Source: Mesorhizobium sp. Z1-4 (GTDB lineage: Bacteria > Pseudomonadota > Alphaproteobacteria > Rhizobiales > Rhizobiaceae). Taken from it: 64,000 bases of DNA. Positions within the stretch are counted from its first letter, which is position 1. Each line of letters opens with the position of its first letter. The notes beneath the pieces were generated by a model. The model was not told where the DNA came from. It saw only the letters and a list, made by a program, of their open reading frames with translations, and searched no databases. This document shows positions 30,938 through 40,090 of this stretch, piece by piece. The translations under genes were made by a program, and so were the position numbers. The DNA is taken from assembly GCF_004000235.1 (NCBI RefSeq), contig NZ_RCIO01000001.1, forward strand, positions 62,001 through 126,000, read 5' to 3'.

Positions 30938-32356
30938 ATGGCCGACCGGCTTCTCAACCAGTTCGATATTTCCGAAGACGCGGTTCGCGCAATTGTGGAA
31001 GATACGATCCACGGCGCCGATGACGGCGAGCTCTTCGTCGAGTATCGTGAAGGCGAAGCGCTCGTCTTCGACAATGGCCGGCTGAAAACCGGCAGCTTCA
31101 ACACCGACAAGGGGTTCGGACTGCGGGCCGTGGCAGGCGAAGCGGTCGGCTACGCACACGCGTCCGAGCTCTCCGAAGCGGCGCTGAGGCGCGCCGGCGA
31201 CGCGGTCTCCGCGGTCAAGACAGGTCATTCGGGAACGCTCGCCGAGCGGCCGGCCGGGACCAACCGGCATCTTTACGGCGAAGAGAATCCAATCGCAGCG
31301 CCGGGCTTTGAGGAAAAGGTCAAGCTGCTCACGGAGATCGACGCCTATCTGCGCGGGGCCGACCCGCGCGTGCGCCAGGTGACAGCCTCGCTCGCCGCCT
31401 CCTGGCAGCAAGTCGAGATCATGCGTGCAGACGGCATGACCTTGCAGGACATCCGGCCGCTGGTCAGGGTCAATGTCTCCGTTGTCGTGGGCGACGGCGA
31501 CCGCCAGGAAAGCGGCTCCTACGGCATGGGTGGGCGAAAGAGCTTCGGCGAATTCGTCGCTCAGGACAGCTGGCGCTTCGCGGCGGACGAAGCGCTGCGG
31601 CAGGCGCTCGTCAATCTCGACGCCGACCCGGCGCCCGCCGGCACATTCGATATCGTGCTCGCCAGCGGCTGGCCGGGTGTGATGTTGCACGAAGCCGTCG
31701 GTCACGGGCTGGAAGGCGATTTCAACCGCAAGAAAACCTCCGCATTTGCCGGTCTCCTCGGCAAGCAGGTGGCGGCAAAGGGCGTGACGGTTGTCGATGA
31801 CGGCACGATCGCGGAGCGCCGCGGTTCGCTCACCATCGACGACGAAGGCACACCAACAAACCGCAATGTGCTGATCGAAGACGGTAAGCTGGTCGGCTAC
31901 ATGCAGGACCGGCAGAATGCGCGCCTCATGGGCATGAAGGCGACGGGCAATGGCCGCCGCGAATCCTACGCCCACCAGCCGATGCCGCGCATGACCAACA
32001 CCTTCATGACCGGCGGCGACAAGACGCCCGAGGAAATCATCTCCTCGGTCGACAAGGGCATCTATGCCGTCTCCTTTGGCGGCGGACAGGTCGACATCAC
32101 TTCGGGCAAGTTCGTGTTCGGCTGCACCGAAGCCTACATGATCGAAAACGGCAAGGTGACTCGGCCGATCAAAGGCGCGATGCTGATCGGCAACGGGCCG
32201 GACGCCATGCACCGCGTTTCGATGATCGGCAACGACATGAAGCTCGACACCGGCATCGGCATGTGCGGCAAGGCCGGCCAAGGCGTGCCGGTCGGCGTCG
32301 GCCAGCCGCATCTGAGAATGGACGCGATGACAGTGGGCGGCACGCAGGCTGGCTAA
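30938..32356 (+). CDS. tldD: Metalloprotease TldD
   Basis: A 472-residue member of the TldD/PmbA family, which degrades or processes peptides as a TldD-TldE heterodimer. The zinc site is HEAVGHGLEGDFNRK, the HExxxH form used by TldD, and the C-terminal block has GNGRRESYAHQPMPRMTNTF. The ATG at 30938 follows GGAG; upstream in-frame codons read through a region without coding character. The stop overlaps the RES toxin gene's stop by four bases (tail to tail). No pmbA gene is in the window. Confidence 0.95.
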   Translation: MADRLLNQFDISEDAVRAIVEDTIHGADDGELFVEYREGEALVFDNGRLKTGSFNTDKGFGLRAVAGEAVGYAHASELSEAALRRAGDAVSAVKTGHSGTLAERPAGTNRHLYGEENPIAAPGFEEKVKLLTEIDAYLRGADPRVRQVTASLAASWQQVEIMRADGMTLQDIRPLVRVNVSVVVGDGDRQESGSYGMGGRKSFGEFVAQDSWRFAADEALRQALVNLDADPAPAGTFDIVLASGWPGVMLHEAVGHGLEGDFNRKKTSAFAGLLGKQVAAKGVTVVDDGTIAERRGSLTIDDEGTPTNRNVLIEDGKLVGYMQDRQNARLMGMKATGNGRRESYAHQPMPRMTNTFMTGGDKTPEEIISSVDKGIYAVSFGGGQVDITSGKFVFGCTEAYMIENGKVTRPIKGAMLIGNGPDAMHRVSMIGNDMKLDTGIGMCGKAGQGVPVGVGQPHLRMDAMTVGGTQAG

Positions 32357-32868
32357 AGCCAGGAAGCCGGCGATCTCGGCAGCCGATGCTCCGGGTCGAC
32401 GACCTCCAACGCCGGGCCGCCTTCAGTATTCCATCGCCACAGGGCTACGCAGGTGCCGCCGGGCGACATGAACGAAGGGAATACCAACCCGTCGAAGCCG
32501 GCGGCCTGCAGCCGTTTTGCCACTCGATGCGTTTCAGGCACCCGGCCCGCGTCGAGTTCGGCGCGCCATTCGCATTTGTGGATCGAGGCATCGAGGCCGT
32601 AATGCAGAAGGCTTTCATCGCTGGTGAGGTCGGCCAGCGACGCGTTGGTGAGCTTCAACCTCGCGATCAGCGCCGGATGCTGGACGAATCCCTGATTGTA
32701 TTCCGCCCACGCTGTCGAAAGCTCCCGCGCAGCATAGATGGCAGGCGTCCCGACGGCGTTCCAGCGGCCACCGAACTGCGCGGCACCTTCGCCGGAAAGC
32801 GGCAGATGCGCCCAACGCGGCACATAGGCGCGCCAGAGTTCGACGGCTTGCCCGTCACTCTCAGGCAT
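32353..32868 (-). CDS. RES-domain toxin
   Basis: A 171-residue protein with the RES-fold pattern: Arg in ELWRAYVPRWAH, then the GGRWNAVGTPAIYAA block, the acidic helix STAWAEY and the later serine in FPSFMSPGGTCVAL. Studied RES toxins degrade NAD or modify targets by ADP-ribosylation and are toxic unless paired with an Xre-type antitoxin. That antitoxin is directly upstream here, overlapping by eight bases. The end runs tail to tail with tldD with a four-base overlap. Confidence 0.85.
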   Translation of the reverse strand: MPESDGQAVELWRAYVPRWAHLPLSGEGAAQFGGRWNAVGTPAIYAARELSTAWAEYNQGFVQHPALIARLKLTNASLADLTSDESLLHYGLDASIHKCEWRAELDAGRVPETHRVAKRLQAAGFDGLVFPSFMSPGGTCVALWRWNTEGGPALEVVDPEHRLPRSPASWL

Positions 32869-33232
32869 AAACGCCGGCGCGCACAGCCTCCAGATAGGCG
32901 ATCACCCTGTCGGCCTTGCCCCCGCGCACGAGATCGTAGGCCGTCTTGCCAGCCCAACCGGGAATAGGTTGATGCTTGAACCAGATCGCCGCACGGTCCT
33001 GCCCGCCGGTCATTTCCGCCGCCATCGCGAGAATGCGCACCACCGGGCTCAACGCGGCATCGACCTTGCGCGCACCGGATTTGGCTGTGAGAGTGTTGCG
33101 CGCGACGCCGGCCAGTGCGGCGAGCTCGGTCATGGTCACTCCCAGTTCTTCCGCCACGCGGCGCGCGGAAAGGAAGGGCGAATTGTCGGCCCCAAATCTT
33201 GAAGTCCAGTTCTCGGCAGTGATACCGGTCAT
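32861..33232 (-). CDS. Xre/MbcA/ParS-type antitoxin (DUF2384)
   Basis: A 123-residue partner of the RES toxin. An Xre-like helix-turn-helix is at residues 20-55 (FLSARRVAEELGVTMTELAA, then GVARNTLTAKS), and a C-terminal DUF2384 domain follows (FKHQPIPGWAGKTAYDLVRG, ending AYLEAVRAGVYA) that blocks the toxin's active site in characterised pairs. ATG at 33232 is used over the GTG at 33241. The 82 bases before cobB contain three phased repeats likely used for autorepression. Confidence 0.85.
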   Translation of the reverse strand: MTGITAENWTSRFGADNSPFLSARRVAEELGVTMTELAALAGVARNTLTAKSGARKVDAALSPVVRILAMAAEMTGGQDRAAIWFKHQPIPGWAGKTAYDLVRGGKADRVIAYLEAVRAGVYA

Positions 33233-33236
33233 TGTT

Positions 33237-33275
33237 TGCACTCAGACTGACATAGTTGCGCTCAATATGAGCTCA
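33237..33275. promoter_or_regulatory. Phased repeats, probable operator of the RES/Xre operon
   Basis: Read on the plus strand: TGCACTCA at 33237, TGCGCTCA at 33257 and the perfect palindrome TGAGCTCA at 33268. Their starts are 20 and 11 bases apart, near whole helical turns. They share the core T-G-N-N-C-T-C-A and lie just before the antitoxin start, so they fit an Xre autorepressor site. Evidence is sequence symmetry only. Confidence 0.5.
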
Positions 33276-33313
33276 ATTTCTGATCAATTCAAGTTCGATC
33301 ACTGGACTATCGG

Positions 33314-34024
33314 ATGAACAAGTCCCGCCCTTCCTCCATCGTCGTCCTCACCGGGGCGGGCATTTCCGCCGAATCCGGTGTCGACACGTTTCGGGACAAG
33401 GACGGTATCTGGTCGAAGGTCGATTTTCGCGAGGTCGCGACACCAGAGGGTTTTGCCGCCGATCCTCACAAGGTGCATGCTTTCTACAACCAGCGGCGCG
33501 CCGGGCTGAAAGGCATCGAGCCCAATGCGGCGCATTTCGCGCTCGCGCGGCTGGAGCGTGCGTTTGGCGGCGCTTTTCTTCTCGTCACGCAGAATATCGA
33601 TCATTTGCATGAACGGGCCGGTTCCCAAGGCCTGATCCACATGCATGGCGAACTCGCCAATGCGCTTTGCGGCAATTGCGGCGACCGCCGCCAATGGGAA
33701 GGTGATCTTTCGACCGACAGCCCCTGCCCGGCGTGTCACGCAAACGGCTACCTGCGACCGGACGTCGTCTGGTTCGGCGAGATGCCTTACCAGATGGAAC
33801 GGATCTATGCCGCGCTTGCCGGCTGCGATCTCTTCGTTGCCATAGGCACCAGCGGCACCGTCTACCCCGCCGCCGGCTTCATTGAAGAGGCCCGCGCCGC
33901 CGGCGCCCGTACGCTTGAGCTCAATCTGGAACCGACCGAGGGGACGAACCGCTTTTCGGACGCCATCCACGGCAAAGCGACCGAGATCGTGCCTGAATGG
34001 GTGGAAAGGGTGCTCGTCGACTAA
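33314..34024 (+). CDS. cobB: NAD-dependent protein deacylase (sirtuin, CobB)
   Basis: A 236-residue class III sirtuin. The NAD site GAGISAESGVDTFRDKDGIW is at the N-terminus, the catalytic His is in HMHGEL, and four zinc cysteines are in CGNCG and CPACH. The acyl-pocket residues Tyr and Arg of HAFYNQRR match those that let E. coli CobB remove succinyl as well as acetyl groups. Divergent from the antitoxin and convergent with the RNA methyltransferase gene. Confidence 0.94.
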   Translation: MNKSRPSSIVVLTGAGISAESGVDTFRDKDGIWSKVDFREVATPEGFAADPHKVHAFYNQRRAGLKGIEPNAAHFALARLERAFGGAFLLVTQNIDHLHERAGSQGLIHMHGELANALCGNCGDRRQWEGDLSTDSPCPACHANGYLRPDVVWFGEMPYQMERIYAALAGCDLFVAIGTSGTVYPAAGFIEEARAAGARTLELNLEPTEGTNRFSDAIHGKATEIVPEWVERVLVD

Positions 34025-34027
34025 GCG

Positions 34028-35257
34028 TCAGCGCTTTTCAAGCAGCGCCACCGCTTCGACATGCGCCGACCACAGAAACTGGTCGATCGGCGTGACCGAC
34101 AGCAGCGTATAGTCGCTCCCGGTCAGGATGGAGAGATCGCGGGCAAGCGTGACCGGATTGCACGACACAGCGGCAACGCGTTTCACGCCGGATTTTGCAA
34201 TCTGCTTCACCTGAATCTCAGCACCGGCGCGGGGCGGGTCGAAGACAATGCCGTCAAAGCGCGACAGCTCTTTTGCCGTCAACGGACGACGATCGAGGTC
34301 GCGACGCTCGGCCGATACCGGTCGCAAACCCGGTGTGTGGCGGGAGGCGCGATCAAGCGCAGCAATCGCGGCGGCATCCGATTCCACTGCGTGAACCTCC
34401 GACCTGACGGCAAGTCGCAGGGCGAAAGTGCCCGAGCCGGAAAAGAGGTCGGCCACACGCTTGCACCTCGCCAGATGCCCGGTCACCAGCCCGGCCATGG
34501 CAGCCTCCGCCTCGGCAGTCGCCTGCAGAAACCCGCCTGGCGGCACTTCCACCGTGGCCGAACCGAATGTCACCATTGGCTTGCGCGGCTCGATGATGAT
34601 TTCACCAGCCATCGAAACGCGCGCCAAGCCCGCAGCTCCGGCAAAGCGCGCGATGGCCATACGCTGCTTTTCGCCAAGCTTTTTCAGGCCGCCAATGTCG
34701 ATATCGAGGCCGGACTCAGTCGCCGTGACCGAAAGCCGAAGCACTTCCTTGCCGGGCTCGGCGAGGCTGACGATCTTTCGAATATCATCCAGACGCTCGA
34801 AGATAGCCGGCAGCAGAATCGGGCATTCTTCGATCGGCACGATCGTGTGAGACGCTGCCTGCCGATAGCCCAGAAGCACGCCGACCTGCGTGGTGCGCGC
34901 CGAGAATACGGCGCGGCGGCGCGTGTTTGGTTCACAGCGCACGATTTCGGCCACAGGCGCATCCAGCCCGCGGCTGCGCAGAGCGTGAACCACCAGTTCG
35001 CGCTTCCAGCCATTGTAGTCCTCGGCATTCATGTGCTGCAGCGCGCAGCCACCGCAGGTGCCGAAGTGCCGACAGGTTGGCTCGGCGCGTTGAGACGACG
35101 GTTCGATGACCGCTACCAGTTCGGCGCGGTTCTTCTGCCTCGCTGCGGTGACGACCTCACCGGGCAGCGTGAAGGGTATGAAGACCGGTCCGCTGTCGGT
35201 CTTCGCCACGCCATCGCCCTGCGCTCCCAGATGATCGATCGTGAAACGCGTGTTCAT
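34028..35257 (-). CDS. Class I SAM-dependent RNA methyltransferase (RlmD/RumA type)
   Basis: A 409-residue m5U RNA methyltransferase. An N-terminal [4Fe-4S] cysteine cluster is seen in CRHFGTCGGCALQH with a later Cys in EECPILL, the SAM site is VADLFSGSGTFAL, the proline motif is FDPPRAGAE and the catalytic Cys is in AVSCNPVTLARD. E. coli homologues methylate U1939 of 23S rRNA; which uridine is used here is inferred only. The start at 35257 overlaps the tlyA stop by four bases; the longer reading to 35605 is antisense to that gene. Confidence 0.9.
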   Translation of the reverse strand: MNTRFTIDHLGAQGDGVAKTDSGPVFIPFTLPGEVVTAARQKNRAELVAVIEPSSQRAEPTCRHFGTCGGCALQHMNAEDYNGWKRELVVHALRSRGLDAPVAEIVRCEPNTRRRAVFSARTTQVGVLLGYRQAASHTIVPIEECPILLPAIFERLDDIRKIVSLAEPGKEVLRLSVTATESGLDIDIGGLKKLGEKQRMAIARFAGAAGLARVSMAGEIIIEPRKPMVTFGSATVEVPPGGFLQATAEAEAAMAGLVTGHLARCKRVADLFSGSGTFALRLAVRSEVHAVESDAAAIAALDRASRHTPGLRPVSAERRDLDRRPLTAKELSRFDGIVFDPPRAGAEIQVKQIAKSGVKRVAAVSCNPVTLARDLSILTGSDYTLLSVTPIDQFLWSAHVEAVALLEKR

Positions 35258-36015
35258 AGGTCCCGCACGCCCCCAAGAAGGAACTCGCGGTTGCCGTCTC
35301 CGCCCTCGATTGGCGATGGAATGGCGCCAAGGGACCGCCAGCCGGTCTGGCCATCGAGCCAGTCGGACATCTCCCCCGCGATGCGTTCGCCGAGCGCAGC
35401 ATCGACGATGCCGCCCTTGCCGATCTGCTCCCTGCCTGCCTCGAATTGCGGCTTCACGAGGAAGACGCCATATGCACCCTCCGCCGCAAGGCCCAGTGCG
35501 AGCGGAAGCGCCAGGCGGATCGAAACGAAGCTCACATCGCAGACGACAATCTCGGGCGACTGGCCGTCGAGATGAGCGGACGTCAGTTCGCGTACATTCA
35601 GGCACTCGATATTGGTGACGCGCGGATCGGCGGCAAGCTCGGGCCGCATCTGACCGTGCCCGACGTCAATCGCCATCACATGACCTGCACCGCGTTCCAG
35701 CAGCACCTGCGTGAAGCCGCCAGTGGACGCGCCGACATCGAGCGCCAGCTTTCCCGACGGGTCAAAGCCGAAATGGTCCAGCCCCGCAACAAGCTTGAGA
35801 GCGGCACGCGAAACATAGTGCCTTGCAGGATCTTCAACCGATATCTCGGCATTTGCGGATACGGGTTTTCCGGGTTTGGCGGCGGCCGCGCCATCGACCG
35901 AAACCGTGCCGCGCAAAATAGCATCGCGGGCGCGCGAGCGGCTTTCGAAAAGCCCGCGCCGGACCAGCAGGTCGTCGAGCCTGAACTTCGTCGAATGAGC
36001 CGGAACCGATTGCAT
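35254..36015 (-). CDS. tlyA: TlyA-family 2'-O-methyltransferase
   Basis: A 253-residue protein with an S4 RNA-binding domain at the N-terminus (RLDDLLVRRGLFESRSRARD) and a Rossmann methyltransferase domain with SAM motif LALDVGASTGGFTQVLL. The catalytic region contains KPQFEAGREQIGKGG, typical of TlyA (older name hemolysin A), which methylates 16S/23S rRNA riboses in mycobacteria; in rhizobia the substrate is inferred. ATG at 36015 follows GAGAG; TTG at 36024 is an alternative. Confidence 0.9.
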   Translation of the reverse strand: MQSVPAHSTKFRLDDLLVRRGLFESRSRARDAILRGTVSVDGAAAAKPGKPVSANAEISVEDPARHYVSRAALKLVAGLDHFGFDPSGKLALDVGASTGGFTQVLLERGAGHVMAIDVGHGQMRPELAADPRVTNIECLNVRELTSAHLDGQSPEIVVCDVSFVSIRLALPLALGLAAEGAYGVFLVKPQFEAGREQIGKGGIVDAALGERIAGEMSDWLDGQTGWRSLGAIPSPIEGGDGNREFLLGGVRDL

Positions 36016-36062
36016 GGCTCTCAATGGCGAATGGCGTCAGCCAAGGCAAGCGGCGTGTGGGC

Positions 36063-36344
36063 TCAGGGCTTGCCAATCGTCACGCGCGGCAGTTCGGTCG
36101 CCGGTGCCAGCCCGTCCTTCCAGCCGTCCTTGTCGGCAGTGTCGTTTTCCGGCGCAGCCTTTGCGGGGCGGTAGAATCTGGGCCGGTTTTCATCCGAGAA
36201 GCCACCGCGCAACTGGCCGAGCTTGCTTACAGCAAGTTTGGTTGCAGCCTCTTCCAAAGCGGAATCATAATCCGGGGCAGCTCCCGCCAGCGACGGCAGC
36301 GCTGCCAAAAAACACCCAGCCGCCAGACATTTGGCGCGCATCAT
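36063..36344 (-). CDS. Small exported hypothetical protein
   Basis: A 93-residue protein with a clear signal peptide (MRAKCLAAGCFLAALPSLAGAAP) and a polar mature part that begins DYDSALEEAATKLAVSKLGQ and ends PRVTIGKP, with no further hydrophobic region. I do not recognise the family. It lies between dxs and tlyA, with a 16-bp palindrome (TAGCAGC-CA-GCTGCTA at 36373-36388) in its upstream gap, which could be a dxs terminator or an operator. Confidence 0.7.
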   Translation of the reverse strand: MMRAKCLAAGCFLAALPSLAGAAPDYDSALEEAATKLAVSKLGQLRGGFSDENRPRFYRPAKAAPENDTADKDGWKDGLAPATELPRVTIGKP

Positions 36345-36428
36345 ACCAGTTCTCCCTGTCCGAAGAACTGACTAGCAGCCAGCTGCTAAGAATCCGCCAA
36401 ATGAAAGGGTTAGCAATTTGCCAACGGT

Positions 36429-38342
36429 TCAGGCGCGCGCGGACTTGTCGGCCTGACCCAGGGCGCCGAATACGGTGCGCACGATACCGGCACTGTCGAG
36501 CCCGGCATCGGCATACATCTTTTCCGGCTTGGCATGATCGACAAAGGCGTCCGGCAGAACCAACGGCCGTATCTTGAGCCCGTTTTCGAGCTGGCCGGTG
36601 TGAGCAAGATGTTGCAACACGTGGCTTGCAAAACCGCCGACGGACCCTTCCTCGACCGTGATCAGCACCTCGTGGTTGCGGGCCAAACGATCGACGAGGT
36701 CGGTGTCCAGAGGCTTGGCGAAGCGCGCGTCGGCAACGGTGGTCGAAAGCCCTGCAGCGTCCAGTTCCTCGGCCGCGGAGAGACAATCGGCAAGGCGCGT
36801 ACCGAAGGACAGTAGCGCGACCTTGCTGCCCTCTCGCAAGATACGGCCCTTGCCGATCTCCAGCACCGCGCCGCGCTCCGGCATATCGACGCCGACGCCG
36901 TTGCCGCGCGGGTAGCGGAAGGCGATCGGGCCTTCATCGTAGGCAGCGGCGGTGCGCACCATATGTTTGAGTTCGGCTTCGTCGCCGGCGGCCATGACGA
37001 CAAAACCCGGGAGGGAGCCGAGATAAGCGACGTCGAATGCGCCGCAATGCGTTGGGCCGTCTGCGCCGACAAATCCGGCGCGATCTATGGGGAAACGCAC
37101 CGGCAGTTTCTGGATCGCAACATCGTGCACAACCTGATCGTAAGCACGCTGCAGGAACGTCGAATAGATCGCTGCAAACGGCTTGTAACCTTCAGTCGCC
37201 AGGCCGGCGCAGAAGGTTACCGCGTGCTGCTCGGCAATGCCGACGTCGAACATGCGCTTGGGGAACGCCTGCTCGAACAGATCAAGCCCAGTGCCGGAGG
37301 GCATCGCCGCGGTCACCGCGACAATCTTGTCGTCAGCTTCCGCTTCCTGGATCAGGCTTTGTGCAAAAACCTTGGTGTAGCTCGGCGCATTTGCGGGTGC
37401 CTTGGCCTGCGCACCGGTGATGACGTCGAATTTCGACACGCCATGATACTTGTCGGCTGCGGCTTCGGCGGGCGCGTAACCCTTGCCCTTCTGCGTCATC
37501 ACATGAATGAGTACAGGCCCATTGCCGTGGTCGCGCACATTGCGCAGCACCGGTATCAGATGTTCGAGATTGTGGCCGTCAATCGGGCCGATATGGAAAA
37601 AGCCCAGTTCTTCGAACAGCGTGCCGCCGGTTACGTAACCGCGCGCATGCTCGACTGCCCGCGTCACCGCGCGGTCGATGCGGCGGCCGAGATACCCGGT
37701 CAGCTTTTTGCCGAAGTCGCGCACGCCGGCATAGGTGCCGCCTGAGGCGAGGCGCGCGAGATAGCCGCTCATCGCACCCGAAGGCGGGGCGATCGACATG
37801 TCGTTGTCGTTGAGGATCACGATCAGCCGCGCATCAAGCGCGCCAGCGTTATTCATCGCCTCATAGGCCATGCCGGCCGACATGGCTCCGTCGCCGATCA
37901 CCGATATCACATGGTTTTTGCGGCCATCGAAATCACGTGCCACGGCCATGCCGAGGCCGGCCGAAATCGACGTGGAGGAGTGCGCGGCCCCGAAGGGGTC
38001 GTATTCACTTTCCGCCCGCTTGGTGAAGCCTGAGAGGCCGTCTTCCTGCCGCAGCGTTCGAATGCGTTCGCGCCGGCCCGTCAAAATCTTGTGCGGATAG
38101 GCCTGGTGGCCGACGTCCCAAATGACGCGGTCATCCGGCGTGTTGAAAACGTAGTGAAGCGCGACTGTGAGCTCCACGACGCCAAGCCCCGCGCCGAGAT
38201 GCCCCCCCGTCTGCGACACAGCGTCGATCAGTTCGGTGCGCAGTTCATCGGCGAGTTGAGGAAGTTCGGCTTCCTCAAGCTGTCTCAGATCACCGGGGAT
38301 GCGGACACGGTCCAGCAGCGGCGTGGCAGGTTGGTTACTCAA
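36429..38342 (-). CDS. dxs: 1-deoxy-D-xylulose-5-phosphate synthase
   Basis: A 637-residue thiamine-diphosphate enzyme that starts the MEP isoprenoid pathway from pyruvate and glyceraldehyde-3-P. The TPP site is [20 protein letters not shown] with the downstream NDNDMSI, and the C-terminal transketolase half has [19 protein letters not shown]. It starts with TTG at 38342 ([13 protein letters not shown]). Its product is used by ispH and, via polyprenyl chains, by ubiA. Confidence 0.96.
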   Translation of the reverse strand: MSNQPATPLLDRVRIPGDLRQLEEAELPQLADELRTELIDAVSQTGGHLGAGLGVVELTVALHYVFNTPDDRVIWDVGHQAYPHKILTGRRERIRTLRQEDGLSGFTKRAESEYDPFGAAHSSTSISAGLGMAVARDFDGRKNHVISVIGDGAMSAGMAYEAMNNAGALDARLIVILNDNDMSIAPPSGAMSGYLARLASGGTYAGVRDFGKKLTGYLGRRIDRAVTRAVEHARGYVTGGTLFEELGFFHIGPIDGHNLEHLIPVLRNVRDHGNGPVLIHVMTQKGKGYAPAEAAADKYHGVSKFDVITGAQAKAPANAPSYTKVFAQSLIQEAEADDKIVAVTAAMPSGTGLDLFEQAFPKRMFDVGIAEQHAVTFCAGLATEGYKPFAAIYSTFLQRAYDQVVHDVAIQKLPVRFPIDRAGFVGADGPTHCGAFDVAYLGSLPGFVVMAAGDEAELKHMVRTAAAYDEGPIAFRYPRGNGVGVDMPERGAVLEIGKGRILREGSKVALLSFGTRLADCLSAAEELDAAGLSTTVADARFAKPLDTDLVDRLARNHEVLITVEEGSVGGFASHVLQHLAHTGQLENGLKIRPLVLPDAFVDHAKPEKMYADAGLDSAGIVRTVFGALGQADKSARA

Positions 38343-38437
38343 TTCAGGCTCGGCGCTGTGTTACATAACTCTCTGGACATAAGCACTGACAGGCGGAAAG
38401 TAAACGCGTGCAGTGGCCGCACCAAGGCACGTCGCGC

Positions 38438-39358
38438 TCACCTCTCCGGCAGCGGAACGAACTCCTCCTCATCGCCCGGAACGATGTCGAATCGCCCCGT
38501 ACGCCATTCTTCCTTCGCCTGCTCGATGCGCTCTTTCGAGGAGGAAACGAAGTTCCACCAGATGTAGCGCTTCGAACCCAGCGACGCGCCGCCGAACAGC
38601 ATCAGATGCACTGCCGACGCTGCCTCGATGACAATCTCTGCGCCGGGCTTGAAGACGATCAGCCGGTCGGAGGGAAACCTGTCGCCTGCGATGACAAGGT
38701 TGCCCTGCAGTACATAGATCGCGCGTTCCTCGGCATCGGCCGGGATCGGCAGCCGCGCGCCCGGCTCCAGCCGGATATCGACATAGAGCGTTTCGGTTTC
38801 CGTACGTACCGGCGCGGCCTTGCCGTGAAACGCCCCGATGACGACCCGCGCATGCGCTCCGTCGCCCTCAAGCTCCGGCAGGTCACCGGCATGTGTGTGG
38901 TCGAATGCCGGCGCGATCTCCTCTCGGTGATCGGGCAGCGCCAGCCATGTCTGCAGGCCTGAGAGCGAAAGCGGGCCGCCGCGCAGTTCTTCCGGCGACC
39001 GCTCGGAGTGAACGATGCCGCGACCGGCCGTCATCAGGTTCACATCGCCGGGCGCAATCACCATCTCGGTACCGAGCGAATCCCGGTGCCGTATCTGCCC
39101 GTCGAACAGGTAAGTAACAGTGGAAAGCCCGATGTGCGGGTGCGGGCGTACATCCATTGCCTCGCCCGCGCGCAAAACAGCTGGACCCATTCGGTCGAAG
39201 AAGATGAACGGCCCGACAAGCCGCCGGCGCGCCGTGGGCAAAGCCCGGCGAACCTCGAAACCGCCGATGTCGCGCGCATTCGGAATGATCAGCGTTTCGA
39301 TGGCATCGCAGGCGAAAGCGTCGCCGGGTTGAGGGTCGTTGCCGGGAAAGAAGCTCAT
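38438..39358 (-). CDS. Pirin-family protein
   Basis: A 306-residue bicupin. The first cupin carries the metal site RPHPHIGLSTVTYLFDG and a later His in AGRGIVHSE, as in quercetinase-type pirins; the second has LFGGASLGSKRYIWWNFVSS. In bacteria such proteins are often stress-linked or quercetin-degrading, and the real role is unknown here. It is followed 96 bases on by dxs and preceded by the VapC gene with a 7-base gap. Confidence 0.9.
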   Translation of the reverse strand: MSFFPGNDPQPGDAFACDAIETLIIPNARDIGGFEVRRALPTARRRLVGPFIFFDRMGPAVLRAGEAMDVRPHPHIGLSTVTYLFDGQIRHRDSLGTEMVIAPGDVNLMTAGRGIVHSERSPEELRGGPLSLSGLQTWLALPDHREEIAPAFDHTHAGDLPELEGDGAHARVVIGAFHGKAAPVRTETETLYVDIRLEPGARLPIPADAEERAIYVLQGNLVIAGDRFPSDRLIVFKPGAEIVIEAASAVHLMLFGGASLGSKRYIWWNFVSSSKERIEQAKEEWRTGRFDIVPGDEEEFVPLPER

Positions 39359-39365
39359 TTCGCAA

Positions 39366-39755
39366 TCACCATGTCAGCATGGCAACATCGTAGCGCGACA
39401 GCTGGCGATCATATGTCACGAGTTGCATGTTTTCGATGATTGCCTGCGAAATCATCATCCGGTCGAATGGGTCGGCATGGATCAATGGCAAACGTTCCAC
39501 AAAGGCGGCGTGGGGAGCCGTTACGTCCAGCATGTGGAAATCTGCGGCGGCGAACTCGTTGACGGCCTGATGAGCTGACAGCGGCGGAGCGTCCGAACGG
39601 CCAAGAGCACGCTTGATGGCAATTTCCCAAACCGCCACGACTGAAACAGCTACCTGATTTGCCGGGTCTTCGATCGCAGCACGCAATTGGTTCGACAGGC
39701 GTTCGGGCGTGTTTGTCAGCCACACCGCAATATGTGTGTCGAGGAGAAGTCTCAC
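39366..39755 (-). CDS. VapC-type PIN-domain toxin
   Basis: A 129-residue PIN ribonuclease. The acidic quartet is in LLLDTHIAVW, AVWEIAIKRA, ADPFDRMM and LVTYDRQL, all in the correct order, so the enzyme should be active as an RNase. It starts with GTG overlapping the antitoxin stop by four bases. This is a type II VapBC/Phd-Doc-like pair; the cellular RNA target is unknown. Confidence 0.9.
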   Translation of the reverse strand: MRLLLDTHIAVWLTNTPERLSNQLRAAIEDPANQVAVSVVAVWEIAIKRALGRSDAPPLSAHQAVNEFAAADFHMLDVTAPHAAFVERLPLIHADPFDRMMISQAIIENMQLVTYDRQLSRYDVAMLTW

Positions 39756-40015
39756 TTCTCTTTCGTGGCTCCGCCGTAAAACAATGCCTCAACCTCGGCG
39801 TCCAATGCCTGAAAGGCCTCGAAATCCAGCGGCGGATATTTTCCGCGGGCCAAGCCAAGCCGACGCTTCTGCTTCGGAGCGGCGTCGAGCGGAACCAGCT
39901 TGGCGGCAGGCTTTCCATTGCGGGCGATGATGATCTCGCTCTCCGCTCCCGACTCTACCGCCTCAACCAGCTTGGACAGCTTGGTCTTAGCTTCGAGCAT
40001 GTTGACCGTGCTCAC
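39752..40015 (-). CDS. Phd/YefM-type antitoxin
   Basis: An 87-residue antitoxin whose start MSTVNMLEAKTKLSKLVEAV is typical of the Phd/YefM DNA-binding domain; the tail (GKYPPLDFEAFQALDAEVEA) wraps the PIN toxin in related pairs. It starts with GTG at 40015, eight bases after AAGGAG. Two TTAGCTAA-like palindromes sit directly upstream. Confidence 0.9.
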   Translation of the reverse strand: MSTVNMLEAKTKLSKLVEAVESGAESEIIIARNGKPAAKLVPLDAAPKQKRRLGLARGKYPPLDFEAFQALDAEVEALFYGGATKEK

Positions 40016-40026
40016 GGCATTTCTCC

Positions 40027-40044
40027 TTAGCTAAGTCTAGCTAA
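40027..40044. promoter_or_regulatory. Twin palindromic operator of the VapC/Phd operon
   Basis: TTAGCTAA at 40027-40034 is a perfect palindrome and CTAGCTAA at 40037-40044 differs at one base. The copies repeat every 10 bases, one helical turn, and directly precede the ribosome site of the antitoxin. This matches Phd autoregulation by two adjacent dimers. Confidence 0.6.
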
Positions 40045-40090
40045 GATGGGTCGGCTGCCGGCACCTGTCAAGTCAGCGAGGCCCCGACAT

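Noticed and set aside
30896-32311. 471-codon minus-strand frame opposite tldD
   Set aside because: tldD has its HExxxH site and normal length; the antisense product shows no domain.
34061-35575. 504-codon plus-strand frame opposite the RNA methyltransferase and tlyA
   Set aside because: It lies opposite two motif-complete genes and its product has no recognisable fold.
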